From assembly GCA_902363255.1 (NCBI GenBank), contig CABIZO010000002.1, forward strand, positions 558,001 through 622,000: a stretch of 64,000 bases of DNA, in the 5' to 3' direction. Position numbers and translations under genes: made by a program. Of the stretch, positions 46,555 to 55,116 are shown piece by piece (position 1 is the stretch's first letter; every line of letters begins with the position of its first letter). The notes beneath the pieces were generated by a model. The model saw only the letters and a program-made list of their open reading frames with translations, was not told the origin of the DNA and ran no database searches. The stretch is from Peptostreptococcaceae bacterium. Lineage in GTDB: Bacteria > Bacillota > Clostridia > Peptostreptococcales > Peptostreptococcaceae.

Positions 46555-47526
46555 TTATTCAAACTCAGGTATACAATTTATATTATTATCCTCACTTTTC
46601 CTTTTCATAATAGAAGCAAGTATTCCACCAGAAATATTATGCCAAATACTAAATATTGCACCAGGTACTGCACAAAGAGGCTGAGTTGCAAAATTTGACA
46701 ATGCAAGTGAAACAGCTAGTCCACTATTTTGCATTCCTACTTCCACACATACAGCAGTTGACTTAGGTAAATCCATTTTAAATAATTTTGCAATTACAAA
46801 TCCAAGGATCATACCTATTATATTGTGCAGTATGACGATAATAAAAACTGTTGATCCAGAAATTAGTAGTTGTTCCTTATTACTAGCTACTATTCCTGCA
46901 ATCAAAAGTAATACTGAGACTACGGAAACAAGAGGCATAACTGAGGATAAATATTCTTTTTTATTTTTCATTTTATAATTAATAATTATGCCTAAAATTA
47001 TAGGCACAAGAACTACTTTTACAACAGATGTAATCATAGAAAAAATTGAAACATCCACCCATTGTCCAGCCAACATATAAATCCATAAAGGTGTTAAAAT
47101 TGGGCAAAGTAATGTGGAAACCACAGTCATACTAACAGAAAGAGTAGTATCACCACCTGCTATATGAGTAATTATATTACTTGCCGTTCCTCCAGGACAA
47201 CAACCTACCAAAATAACTCCAATAGCAATTGGTGTAGGTAAGTTAAATGTTACTGCCAATAAATATGAAATTAGTGGCATAACTAAAAATTGAGCTAAAC
47301 ACCCTATAAATACATCTTTAGGATGTTTTAAAATATTTTTGAAATCATTGGCATTAATAGTCATCCCCATACCAAACATGGCAAAACCAAGCAACAATGA
47401 TGTGTAAGTAGTTGCCCACTCAAACGTTGATGGAGATACAAATGCACATAAAGATATTAATATTACTAAGATACCAATATATTTAGAGGCGTACTGACTA
47501 AGTGATAAAATTAATTTATTCATCAT
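46555..47526 (-). CDS. panS: PanS-type ketopantoate transporter (BASS family)
   Basis: A 323-aa membrane protein of the bile acid:sodium symporter superfamily with about nine to ten hydrophobic helices. The family motif GCCPGGTASNIITHIAGGDT (near residue 107) is clear, as is VEVGMQNSGLAVSLALSNF (near 263), which carries the ExxxxN sodium-site residues. It is the last gene of panC-panD-panS and overlaps panD by 11 bases. PanS was described in Salmonella as a ketopantoate importer, and its linkage here to panC and panD, with no panB or panE in the unit, makes uptake of ketopantoate or pantoate the likely role. Confidence 0.85.
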   Translation of the reverse strand: MMNKLILSLSQYASKYIGILVILISLCAFVSPSTFEWATTYTSLLLGFAMFGMGMTINANDFKNILKHPKDVFIGCLAQFLVMPLISYLLAVTFNLPTPIAIGVILVGCCPGGTASNIITHIAGGDTTLSVSMTVVSTLLCPILTPLWIYMLAGQWVDVSIFSMITSVVKVVLVPIILGIIINYKMKNKKEYLSSVMPLVSVVSVLLLIAGIVASNKEQLLISGSTVFIIVILHNIIGMILGFVIAKLFKMDLPKSTAVCVEVGMQNSGLAVSLALSNFATQPLCAVPGAIFSIWHNISGGILASIMKRKSEDNNINCIPEFE

Positions 47527-47914
47527 AATTATCTCCTAACATACCGTGTTTTTCATATCTTTTAACACTTTTAATTTTATTATTATCATCAACAAATACA
47601 ACTTTTGGTGAAAACTCACGACCCTCTTCTTCAGTCATTTGAGCATAAGCCATAATAATGACTTTATCACCAACACAAACACATCTTGCAGCAGCACCGT
47701 TTAAGCATATAATTCCACTTCCACGCTCTCCAGCAATAGTATAAGTTTCAAATCTATTACCATTGTCTATATCTACAATAGCAACTTTTTCATATTCTTG
47801 TATATTAGAAGCATCAAGCAAATCTTCGTCAATTGTAATACTTCCCACATAATGAAGTTCAGCCTGAGTAACTATGGCACGATGAATTTTTCCCTTCACT
47901 TTTGTAATAAACAT
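47516..47914 (-). CDS. panD: Aspartate 1-decarboxylase proenzyme
   Basis: A 132-aa protein making beta-alanine from aspartate. The self-processing site Gly24-Ser25 lies in LHYVGSITIDEDLLDA, where Ser25 becomes the pyruvoyl group. Further conserved parts are the catalytic Lys9 region MFITKVKGKIHRA, Tyr58-like TYTIAGERGSGIICLNGAAA and VIIMAYAQM. Its start codon overlaps the stop of panC by one base, so the two are translationally coupled. The length is normal. Confidence 0.95.
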   Translation of the reverse strand: MFITKVKGKIHRAIVTQAELHYVGSITIDEDLLDASNIQEYEKVAIVDIDNGNRFETYTIAGERGSGIICLNGAAARCVCVGDKVIIMAYAQMTEEEGREFSPKVVFVDDNNKIKSVKRYEKHGMLGDNYDE

Positions 47915-48759
47915 TAGTTTTGTACCTCCTTAACAAAATTATCAAGAAGGCGAGCTTTACCAATGTAAACTGCCATAGCAGCCAATATATTGTCTTTAAT
48001 TTCTGAAACAGGCTGCATAGTTTCATTATCAACAATTTCTACATAATCTATTTTTGCTAGAGGTTCAGCCTCTATAATTTTTATCATTTCATTTTTTACT
48101 TTATTTGCATCAGTTTCACTATCTGCAAGAAGTTTTCCTGCAGCAATAGCTCTTGAAAGACACAGTGCAGCTTTACGTTCTTTTGCATTTAAATATACAT
48201 TTCTCGAAGATTTTGCTAAGCCATCTTCTTCTCTGACTATAGGGCATCCTACAATATTCACATCGAAATTTAAGTCTTTAACCATTTTCTTTATGATTGC
48301 CAATTGTTGAGCATCTTTTTGTCCAAAATAAGCATTATCAGGCTTTGTAATCATAAATAATTTGCTAACTACTGTACACACACCTCTAAAATGAATTGGT
48401 CTTGATTTTCCACATAGATAGTCTGACAATCCATCAATATTCACATATGTACGCGGATTTACATACATTTCGCATGTATCAGGATTAAAAATTAAATCTG
48501 TACCAGCTTTTTCACATAAAGCCTTATCTTTTTGGAAATCTTTTGGATAAGCATCTAAGTCTTCGTTTTCACCAAATTGAGCTGGGTTTACAAAAATTGA
48601 AACGATTACTTTATCGTTTTCTTTTCTGCATCTTTCAATTAGGCTCATATGCCCTTCATGAAGATAACCCATAGTTGGCACTAAACCAACTGTTTTTCCT
48701 TCTTTTTTCCATTGATTTACTAGTTTTTTTACTTCGTCTACTGTTTTTAATACTTTCAT
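47914..48759 (-). CDS. panC: Pantothenate synthetase
   Basis: A 281-aa ligase that joins pantoate and beta-alanine with ATP. It shows the nucleotidyltransferase HIGH-type motif in VPTMGYLHEGHMSLI near residue 26, FVNPAQFGENEDLDAYPK near 57, the pantoate-binding YFGQKDAQQLAIIKKM near 148 and the KMSKS-like LAKSSRN near 184. It is first in the pan operon on the minus strand, behind a ggagag site. A structured leader with a terminator-like hairpin lies upstream. panB is not in this window. Confidence 0.95.
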   Translation of the reverse strand: MKVLKTVDEVKKLVNQWKKEGKTVGLVPTMGYLHEGHMSLIERCRKENDKVIVSIFVNPAQFGENEDLDAYPKDFQKDKALCEKAGTDLIFNPDTCEMYVNPRTYVNIDGLSDYLCGKSRPIHFRGVCTVVSKLFMITKPDNAYFGQKDAQQLAIIKKMVKDLNFDVNIVGCPIVREEDGLAKSSRNVYLNAKERKAALCLSRAIAAGKLLADSETDANKVKNEMIKIIEAEPLAKIDYVEIVDNETMQPVSEIKDNILAAMAVYIGKARLLDNFVKEVQN

Positions 48760-48844
48760 TTAAAGCTCTCCCTCTATTGTTTTTTAGCATTCTTTTTCAG
48801 ATAGAAGTCTTTAATGAGTAAGAAATTATTTTATTTTTGCAATA

Positions 48845-48966
48845 AAAAAACACGAACTAAATTCGTGGTTTTACTTATCACATTTTTTATACAAAAAATA
48901 GAACTATGAAAATGATGTATTTATAGTAATCTAAAAGCGCCTATCCTCTATTATTTAGTAGGATGG
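48845..48966 (-). promoter_or_regulatory. Structured leader of the pan operon, possible pan-motif RNA plus terminator
   Basis: On the minus strand, ccatcc...ggatagg (48966-48940) forms a hairpin in which one A is bulged between ggat and gg. About 70 nt later cacgaa-tttag-ttcgtg (48867-48851) is followed by a seven-T run, a good intrinsic terminator, 85 nt before panC. A hairpin with bulged adenosines upstream of pan genes recalls the Firmicute 'pan' RNA motif, but I cannot check the consensus. The terminator in a leader suggests attenuation. Confidence 0.45.
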
Positions 48967-49173
48967 AAAAATAAATATAAAATTATCCATATCGTTTTCT
49001 ATTTGTATAGTTTCTTGTGAAAAAGAATACCATCAAAATTATTCTAACATATTTTGTAAATATTTCAACTTTTTAATTTAAATATTCAGCATTTCAATTT
49101 TTTAGTTTGAAATGTAATTTATCATATTAATATATACAGTACAAAATTACTGAAAATAATTAGATTTAAAGGT

Positions 49174-49494
49174 AGATTTGATACTTATCCCAAAAGACAT
49201 GGAGTTACTAGGGTAAAAGAAATGGTTAAAGAAGGTATAAATGTTTGTTTTGCATAAGATTCCATGTCAGACCATTGATACCCATTATAATCTGAAAATC
49301 TAATGAATATATTAGATGTAGGAATATATATGCCAAATGATGAGTTTTGAAGAAATAAACAATGCCCTTGATTTAATAACTGAATTTGACGCTATTTGTG
49401 ATAGAGTTTCTGTTTTATATTCAGTAGGAGATAGAGAATTTTTATTTAAAAGAATACCAGAACAAATTGAAACAAATAATAAATTTTTAGTATA
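49174..49494 (+). pseudogene. codA: Cytosine deaminase remnant
   Basis: Translation from 49174 gives RFDTYPKRHGVTRVKEMVKE and GINVCFA, then a stop where Gln is expected, DSMSD, a TGA where Trp is expected, YPL, NLMNILDVGIYM, then (in another frame) MMSFEEINNALDLITEF and DAICDRVSVLYSVGDREFLF. This is the order of the C-terminal half of a CodA-type cytosine deaminase with several stops, frame changes and an internal deletion. The N-terminal half is not present. Confidence 0.75.
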
Positions 49495-49595
49495 ATTGTA
49501 TAATAAATATAAAGTATGCCCATAATTTAAACATACTATTAATATTTCCTTAATAGAAATAGATAGAGCATGTTCATATACATCATATACCACGA

Positions 49596-49633
49596 AATAG
49601 CCTGGAGAACGGATTATCCAGGCTATTTTTGTT
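49596..49633 (+). terminator. Hairpin family A terminator, copy 2
   Basis: aatagcctgga and tccaggctatt pair, with tttttgtt following. Nearly identical to 26488-26525. It stands after the dead cytosine deaminase gene and may be its original terminator. Confidence 0.75.
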
Positions 49634-49939
49634 GCGCAAATCTATCAATAAGATAGAAGAATTTTTTAGTAAATCTAAGAAATATTCTCAAATTGTATTA
49701 AGTAGATAAACTAGTATTGATTGTATCATAAATACAGGAAATTTAACTTTTATTGAGAATTATATACTTAAGTACTCAAAATTTATGTTTAATTATTATC
49801 CATGGAATATTCTAGTTAATCAAAGTGCTAAAACTTGTTTAAATAAAGCAGAGGTAAGAAAATATATTGAATATTGATAAATTATAATTTGCTAAGTGGT
49901 CTTAATATACTTACAGTTAGCTAATAGAATCTAAAATGG

Positions 49940-50056
49940 TGTTTTAGTGTGTCAAATATAAAATATCTTATTTTAACCATTGATTGTGCTAATTTGGCAT
50001 CGTGTAATCTTGCTAAAAAATGTGGTTTTGAATTATTTGAAAAAGAACTACAATAA
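49940..50056 (+). pseudogene. C-terminal remnant of a GNAT acetyltransferase
   Basis: Near 49973-50056 a frame reads LTIDCANLASCNLAKKCGFE and ends LFEKELQ. The pattern N-x-A-S-x-x-L-A-x-K-C-G-F-E is the closing acetyl-CoA-binding helix and strand of GNAT enzymes. Nothing upstream restores a full domain. Other parts of 49634-50239 show only short broken frames, such as one ending KAEVRKYIEY at about 49878. Confidence 0.55.
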
Positions 50057-50239
50057 GTCATAAACAACCTAATATGGAAAGTGATAGCTATTTTTATTAC
50101 CGTAAGTATCGATAAACTCCAATAAGTAGGGCGGTTTAAGTTAGACTAAAAACAAAAAATACTTATTCAACCATATTATTGCATGGAGTCCTAAACATAT
50201 TTTAGAAGATTTGAGATCTATTAAAAGGGGGTATTAACT

Positions 50240-50776
50240 TTGAATAAAAAAGTGAAAAGTGAACTAATAGAATGGGCTAAAAGCATATCTGTTTCCATAG
50301 TTCTTGCAATGGTGATAACAATAGTAGTGCAACCAACCACAGTTAGTGGAGAATCTATGTATCCAACATTAAAGGATAATGATTATTTATTCATAAACAA
50401 GTTAACATATGAGGTTGAAGGTCCTAAAAGAGGAGATATAATAGTTTTCAAAACGGAGTTAATAGATGATAAAAGTAGTAAGAAAAAAAGCTTAGTTAAA
50501 AGGATAATTGCTTTACCTGGTGAGCACATAGTTATAAAAAACAGTGAAGTTTATATAGATGGTGAACTTTTAAATGAAGGCTACATAAAAGGAGTATACA
50601 CATCTGGGGATATAGATATTGTAGTTCCTGAAAATAATATTTTTATTATGGGTGATAATAGACAAAATAGTTTAGACAGTAGAGATGATCGAATAGGTAC
50701 AATATCTTTAGATGATGTGGTTGGCAAAGTTTCTATGAGGGTGTATCCTTTTGATAAGATAGGAAGCGTTAATTAA
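50240..50776 (+). CDS. lepB: Signal peptidase I
   Basis: A 178-aa type I signal peptidase that removes signal peptides at the outer face of the membrane. One N-terminal membrane anchor (WAKSISVSIVLAMVITIVVQ) is followed by box B SGESMYPTL with catalytic Ser, box D LVKRIIALPGEHI with catalytic Lys and box E GDNRQNSLDSRD. The start is TTG at 50240, well placed after aaaaggggg; no ATG fits as well. The length is typical of Gram-positive SipS/SipT-type enzymes. Confidence 0.94.
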   Translation: MNKKVKSELIEWAKSISVSIVLAMVITIVVQPTTVSGESMYPTLKDNDYLFINKLTYEVEGPKRGDIIVFKTELIDDKSSKKKSLVKRIIALPGEHIVIKNSEVYIDGELLNEGYIKGVYTSGDIDIVVPENNIFIMGDNRQNSLDSRDDRIGTISLDDVVGKVSMRVYPFDKIGSVN

Positions 50777-50882
50777 ATATATGAAATATAAATTTATGTT
50801 AATATAATAGTAAATTAATAAATCGTAATAGTTATTTTAGCTTTTAAAACTATATTAAGATTCATGGGAAGGGGAACTGAAT

Positions 50883-51185
50883 ATGAGGGATGTAATTTGT
50901 AAAGAATGTGGTTTTGATAATGATCCTGCAGCTAGATATTGTCAAAAATGTGGAAGTTTTTTAACACAAAACAAGAGTTTAAAAAAATTTGTAGAAAGTC
51001 TTAATTTTGGAAGTATTGCAGGTGCAGGAGCAAAAGGAACTTCAATGGCACCTTTAGCTGGTATTGAAATAGATAATAATAACAGACAAAATGAAGGTGC
51101 AAATAATGAAAGAGTGAATAAAAGCTATTCTTTGGAAGATGGCTCATGGTATTGTCCTTACTGTGGTAATAAAAATAATGTTTAA
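50883..51185 (+). CDS. Double zinc-ribbon small protein
   Basis: A 100-aa protein with a CxxC-x-CxxC zinc ribbon at the start (CKECGFDNDPAARYCQKCGS) and a single CxxC pair at the end (WYCPYCGNKNN), joined by a glycine- and asparagine-rich linker. No membrane segment is present. A gaagggga site precedes the ATG. The protein stops right after the second CxxC, so that finger lacks its other half; it may bind zinc with a partner, or be truncated. The function is unknown. Confidence 0.7.
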   Translation: MRDVICKECGFDNDPAARYCQKCGSFLTQNKSLKKFVESLNFGSIAGAGAKGTSMAPLAGIEIDNNNRQNEGANNERVNKSYSLEDGSWYCPYCGNKNNV

Positions 51186-51293
51186 TATTAAATACACTCA
51201 AGTAATAGTAACAATAGTATTACTATATATACTAATCTCACAATGCAATCTTTAAATATAGGTATATTTTAATAAATTATAGGAGATAAAATT

Positions 51294-51611
51294 ATGGTTG
51301 ATATTATTTTGATTATTTTACCATTAATAGTTATTGGAATTGCAATAGTTTTATTAATAAATAATCTTAAGAAGAAAAATGAAAAAAGAAGTACTTTAGA
51401 AAAGGAAGATTCTAATCAAAAGGAAAATAATAGGGAAGAAGATAATACAGAAGAAAATTACATGTCAATGGGAATGTCTTTAGGAATGTGCTTTGGTGTT
51501 TCAATAGGATCAATTTTTATGAATAAGTATGGCTCAAATGCTATTTCTTATGGTATATGTTTTGGAATGCTATTCGAAATGGTCATAGGTATGTCAATAA
51601 AGAAAAAGTAA
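51294..51611 (+). CDS. Small membrane protein with two hydrophobic segments
   Basis: A 105-aa protein: N-terminal transmembrane helix (DIILIILPLIVIGIAIVLLI), a charged middle (KKKNEKRSTLEKEDSNQKEN), and a glycine- and methionine-rich C-terminal hydrophobic part (MSMGMSLGMCFGVSIGSIFM, GICFGMLFEMVIGMSI) ending in lysines. This fits small clostridial membrane proteins of unknown role. A taggaga site precedes the ATG, and a terminator follows at 51640. Confidence 0.7.
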   Translation: MVDIILIILPLIVIGIAIVLLINNLKKKNEKRSTLEKEDSNQKENNREEDNTEENYMSMGMSLGMCFGVSIGSIFMNKYGSNAISYGICFGMLFEMVIGMSIKKK

Positions 51612-51639
51612 TTTTTAGTTACAATATTAAATACTTATA

Positions 51640-51690
51640 AAAGGAGAATATATAGAATTATGATTAAATCAATATATTCTCCTTTTTATG
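51640..51690 (+). terminator. Terminator after the small membrane protein gene
   Basis: aaaaggagaatatat and atatattctccttttt form a 15-bp stem with a loop of about 17 bases. The remaining bases up to 51927 show no gene. Confidence 0.75.
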
Positions 51691-51927
51691 TTGTAGAAAA
51701 ATAATATCTAAAGTTGCAGAAAAACAATATTTAAAATTGAATAATTTATAGCAAACAATATAATTATTTTAAATTATTTGTAGGATTATAAAATTTTGTC
51801 TAATCTAATTTATCTAGATTAGCATTGCTAAAATAAGTAAAAAAGTGTAATTTAATAAGTATGTATATCTTTTTAAATATAATATGTCAATAAAAGAAGA
51901 TTAAATCGGAGGGGAAAATAAGGGAAG

Positions 51928-53601
51928 ATGAGTGAAAGCACAAAAATAATTTTAGCTGTTATCTTAATGATATTAATATGTCTATTAATAGACTATTTAT
52001 CAAATTTAAGAAAACAAAAACTAAATCAAAGAAGAATAGTTAATGAATATGGGGAAGAAATAGATATAGAAGATGTAAGTTACAAGATGGAATCTGTATC
52101 TAGTTATTTTAGAAATAAAAACAAAGAGGATGTAATAGATGATATTACATGGAGTGATTTATCCATGGATAATGTCTTCAAAAAAATAAATAACACTCAA
52201 AGTACGGTGGGGAATGAAATTTTATACCATATATTACGAAATCCATTAAAAGATAAATCTGAGTTAATAAAAAGAGATAATTTAATAGAATATTTTGCTG
52301 AAAATGAAAAAGAAAGAATAGACTTACAACTACTTTTTTCTAGACTGGGATACAATTACGACTCAAACACAACACTATCTATTTTCACAGAAATAGATAA
52401 TGGCAAAAATAGATTAACTCTATACAGAGCACTAAGAGCGCTACCTATTATAAGTATCATATCAGTAGCAATAAATAAGTCATTTGTACTTCTTACATTG
52501 TTATCCATATGTTTAAATATTTTTATAAGTTTTAACAACAAGAAAAGCAAAGTGGACGTGAGCGGTTTTTCTTACATAATCAAAGTTGTTAACGCGGCTT
52601 TCAAAATTCAGTCAAAAAACTTAAATATTATAAATGAAAATATGAATGATATTAGCAATGATTTACAACAAGTAAAAAAGATAAAGAAAAAAAGAGTTTC
52701 AACAAATCCAAACTCCATGTTATCTGATTTAAATATTTTGTCTGAATATACAAATATGATTTTTTTATCAGAATTAATTACTTATGAAAAAGTTAAAGAA
52801 ACAGTTATAAAAAATAAAGAATACCTAAAAAACATCTATGAATTTGTGGGAACTTTAGATTCTTTAATAGCAGTTTCTTCTTTCAGACAGTCTTTGGATT
52901 ATTATTCAAAACCAGAATTATTTATATCCAACAATAAGTCAGAAAACCTAATAGATTTTGAACAGCTGTATCATCCATTAGTAGAAAACCCAGTATCAAG
53001 CTCTTTGCACACAGAAAATGGAATATTAGTCACAGGATCCAACGCCTCTGGTAAATCAACATTTATAAAAAGTGTGGCAATAAACCAAATACTAGGACAA
53101 ACTATTCTTACAACTTGCGCCAAGTCTTACAAAGCATCATTTTTCAATATTTACACTTCAATGGCTCTGAAAGATGACGTGCTTAAAAACGAAAGTTACT
53201 ATATAGTAGAAATAAAATCTCTAAAAAGGATTATAGATAAATCTAAAGACAAAATACCTACTTTATGTTTCGTAGACGAAATACTAAGAGGTACAAACAC
53301 AATAGAAAGAATAGCCTCATCAAGTGAAGTTCTTAGCTATTTCAACGATTCAAACTGTATTTGTTTTGCTGCAACCCACGATATAGAGCTGACTTATTTG
53401 TTGGAAAACAAGTTTGAAAACTATCATTTTGAAGAAGAAATAACAGATAACGATATAGTTTTTGATTATAAGTTGAGAAGTGGTCGTGCTAAATCAAGAA
53501 ATGCCATTAAGCTGTTGGCACTTATGGGTTATGATGAGAAGATTATTGAAGATGCTAACGAGAGGGCAGCAATATTTGTTCGTACTGGAAAATGGAAGTA
53601 G
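51928..53601 (+). CDS. Membrane-anchored MutS-like ATPase
   Basis: A 557-aa protein. It begins with a transmembrane helix (IILAVILMILICLLIDYLS), then a lever-like helical region (DDITWSDLSMDNVFKKINNT, GNEILYHILRNPL) with another hydrophobic stretch (ALRALPIISIISVAINKSFV). The C-terminal MutS-type ATPase has Walker A VTGSNASGKSTFIKSVA near residue 367, Walker B TLCFVDEILRGTNTIERIAS near 446 and the switch CFAATHDIEL. The N-terminal mismatch-recognition domain of MutS1 is absent. Such MutS-family proteins are common in Firmicutes and their task is unknown; a membrane anchor makes classical mismatch repair unlikely. Confidence 0.87.
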   Translation: MSESTKIILAVILMILICLLIDYLSNLRKQKLNQRRIVNEYGEEIDIEDVSYKMESVSSYFRNKNKEDVIDDITWSDLSMDNVFKKINNTQSTVGNEILYHILRNPLKDKSELIKRDNLIEYFAENEKERIDLQLLFSRLGYNYDSNTTLSIFTEIDNGKNRLTLYRALRALPIISIISVAINKSFVLLTLLSICLNIFISFNNKKSKVDVSGFSYIIKVVNAAFKIQSKNLNIINENMNDISNDLQQVKKIKKKRVSTNPNSMLSDLNILSEYTNMIFLSELITYEKVKETVIKNKEYLKNIYEFVGTLDSLIAVSSFRQSLDYYSKPELFISNNKSENLIDFEQLYHPLVENPVSSSLHTENGILVTGSNASGKSTFIKSVAINQILGQTILTTCAKSYKASFFNIYTSMALKDDVLKNESYYIVEIKSLKRIIDKSKDKIPTLCFVDEILRGTNTIERIASSSEVLSYFNDSNCICFAATHDIELTYLLENKFENYHFEEEITDNDIVFDYKLRSGRAKSRNAIKLLALMGYDEKIIEDANERAAIFVRTGKWK

Positions 53602-53621
53602 TATGGGTATAGATAAGGGTG

Positions 53622-53655
53622 AACCGTATCACAAGTAAGTGATACGGTTTTTATA
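53622..53655 (+). terminator. Hairpin family B terminator, copy 2
   Basis: aaccgtatcac-aagtaa-gtgatacggtt then ttttat, 20 bases after the MutS-like gene. Identical in stem and loop to 46515. Confidence 0.85.
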
Positions 53656-53896
53656 TATTTTTATAAATAATTATCTAAATAAAAACTTATATGATCCAGT
53701 GAATGTTATATATAGGTATAAAAATTTATTTTTCTAAAATAACAAAAAATACATAATGTATTAGAATAAGATAAATTCTATCAATAAATTCAATATATTA
53801 TAAAAAATTTGTTGATATTTTAATAACGGTTTATATAAAGAAGAAGTTCCTTTCTTGACAAAAATTAATATTATATACAGAGAGGAGTTGATTGAG

Positions 53897-54205
53897 ATGT
53901 ATTCAAATAAAGAAAATTGTAATAGCGATGAGTATAACCTTCATGATAAGTGTCGAAGATTAATGAGTTATCATGTCATTTTTACCATGAGAGATGGAAG
54001 CATGTTTGATGGTATTATTGAAGATGTTGATAGAGATAATGTTACGGTATTGATGGGGGAGGATATGGTAGAAGGAGAAGGTAATAACAGACAATTTGGA
54101 CCTAGAAGATTTAGAAGATATAGAAGAAGAGATATTCCACTTTCTACTTTAATTGGCATATCACTATTAGTATATCCTTATATATTCCCACCATTTGTAT
54201 TCTAG
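53897..54205 (+). CDS. Small protein with LSm-like fold pattern and hydrophobic tail
   Basis: A 102-aa protein. The centre VIFTMRDGSMFDGIIEDVDR followed by DNVTVLMGEDMV has the strand pattern of Sm/LSm or YqfC-like small barrels. It is followed by an arginine-rich stretch (GPRRFRRYRRRDIP) and a hydrophobic end (LIGISLLVYPYIFPPFVF). ATG 53897 has an agaggag site 9-11 bases upstream. The basic patch might bind RNA or membrane phospholipids. Similar small proteins occur in spore-forming clostridia, but I cannot name the family. Confidence 0.6.
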   Translation: MYSNKENCNSDEYNLHDKCRRLMSYHVIFTMRDGSMFDGIIEDVDRDNVTVLMGEDMVEGEGNNRQFGPRRFRRYRRRDIPLSTLIGISLLVYPYIFPPFVF

Positions 54206-54305
54206 ATTAAATGAATATATTCATACTCAGACTTGTAGATCCAGCTTTATATAGAGCATGTATGCTAACAAAATAAAAACAGCCTCATTTGGAGGTGTAA
54301 TTAAA

Positions 54306-54340
54306 AACTGTATCATAAGTAAGTGATATGGTTTTTTATT
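54306..54340 (+). terminator. Hairpin family B terminator, diverged copy
   Basis: aactgtatcat-aagtaa-gtgatatggtt followed by ttttatttt; two compensated changes relative to the other copies (C to T on the left arm, C to T on the right). The rest of 54206-54544 shows no gene. Confidence 0.75.
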
Positions 54341-54544
54341 TTGTTTATAGTATTTGAGATTAATTATACAAAGGGAATAAGAAAAAGAAGTATAAAATTG
54401 AAGACACAGGCAATTATATAACTATCAATATAAAAATAATAAATATTTATTATTAAAAGTAAGTTACTTAATTAATATTGATGATTAATTTATTAAGATT
54501 TAAAAGAAAAAGTAATTATACAACTTTTTAAAGGAGTGGCTTAT

Positions 54545-54910
54545 ATGACAAATGATAATAATGAAAAAAGAGGAAATAACAGTGTATTAAGATGGATAGG
54601 AAGATTTATATTAGTTGCAATTATTCTAATGATAACATCATATTTAACTCCAGGATTTTCTATACGTGGAATGTGGTCATTTTTAATAGCTGCAGTTGTA
54701 ATATCTGCATTAGATTATTTAGTAGAAATGTTTATGGGAGTTGATGCATCTCCTTTTGGAAAAGGAATAAAAGGATTTATAATCGCAGCCATAATAATAT
54801 ATTTAGCTCAATTTTTAGTTCCTAATATGGGTGTAACTATTATGGGAGCAATACTAGCAGCTATAGTTATTGGAATTTTAGATGCAATATTTCCTGTTAG
54901 AGCTATGTAA
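54545..54910 (+). CDS. Phage-holin-family (superfamily 4) membrane protein
   Basis: A 121-aa protein with four predicted hydrophobic helices: IGRFILVAIILMITSYL, GMWSFLIAAVVISALDYLVE, KGFIIAAIIIYLAQFLV and GAILAAIVIGILDAIFP. The sequence YLTPGFSIRGMWSFLIAAVV and the final ILDAIFP fit Phage_holin_4_2/YvlD-type proteins. These are widespread chromosomal proteins in Firmicutes with no lysis role shown. ATG 54545 follows aaaggag; an upstream GTG at 54536 is in frame but overlaps the site. Confidence 0.8.
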   Translation: MTNDNNEKRGNNSVLRWIGRFILVAIILMITSYLTPGFSIRGMWSFLIAAVVISALDYLVEMFMGVDASPFGKGIKGFIIAAIIIYLAQFLVPNMGVTIMGAILAAIVIGILDAIFPVRAM

Positions 54911-54988
54911 TTTAAAATGTATTAAAATAAAAAAATTTTACCCTAGTAGTAATTTAAGTAAATAATATTATTTAAAGTTATTGTAGAT

Positions 54989-55022
54989 AACCGTATCACA
55001 AGTAAGTGATACGGTTTTATTA
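54989..55022 (+). terminator. Hairpin family B terminator, copy 4
   Basis: aaccgtatcac-aagtaa-gtgatacggtt with ttattat; the stem and loop are the same as at 46515 and 53622. Confidence 0.85.
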
Positions 55023-55116
55023 TAATTTCACTAGCTTTAAATATAATCAAACCATCCATTAATACACCAGACTTTATAATATTGATATAATCTTAATTAG
55101 AATAGGAGGTTTATTG

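Noticed and set aside
48845..48966. Lysine riboswitch upstream of panC (agagg and ggcgc stretches)
   Set aside because: The leader is too short for the five-helix lysine fold, and the gene context is pantothenate, not lysine.
54545..54910. Prophage lysis holin
   Set aside because: No endolysin or phage genes are adjacent; this holin-family type is widespread on Firmicute chromosomes.
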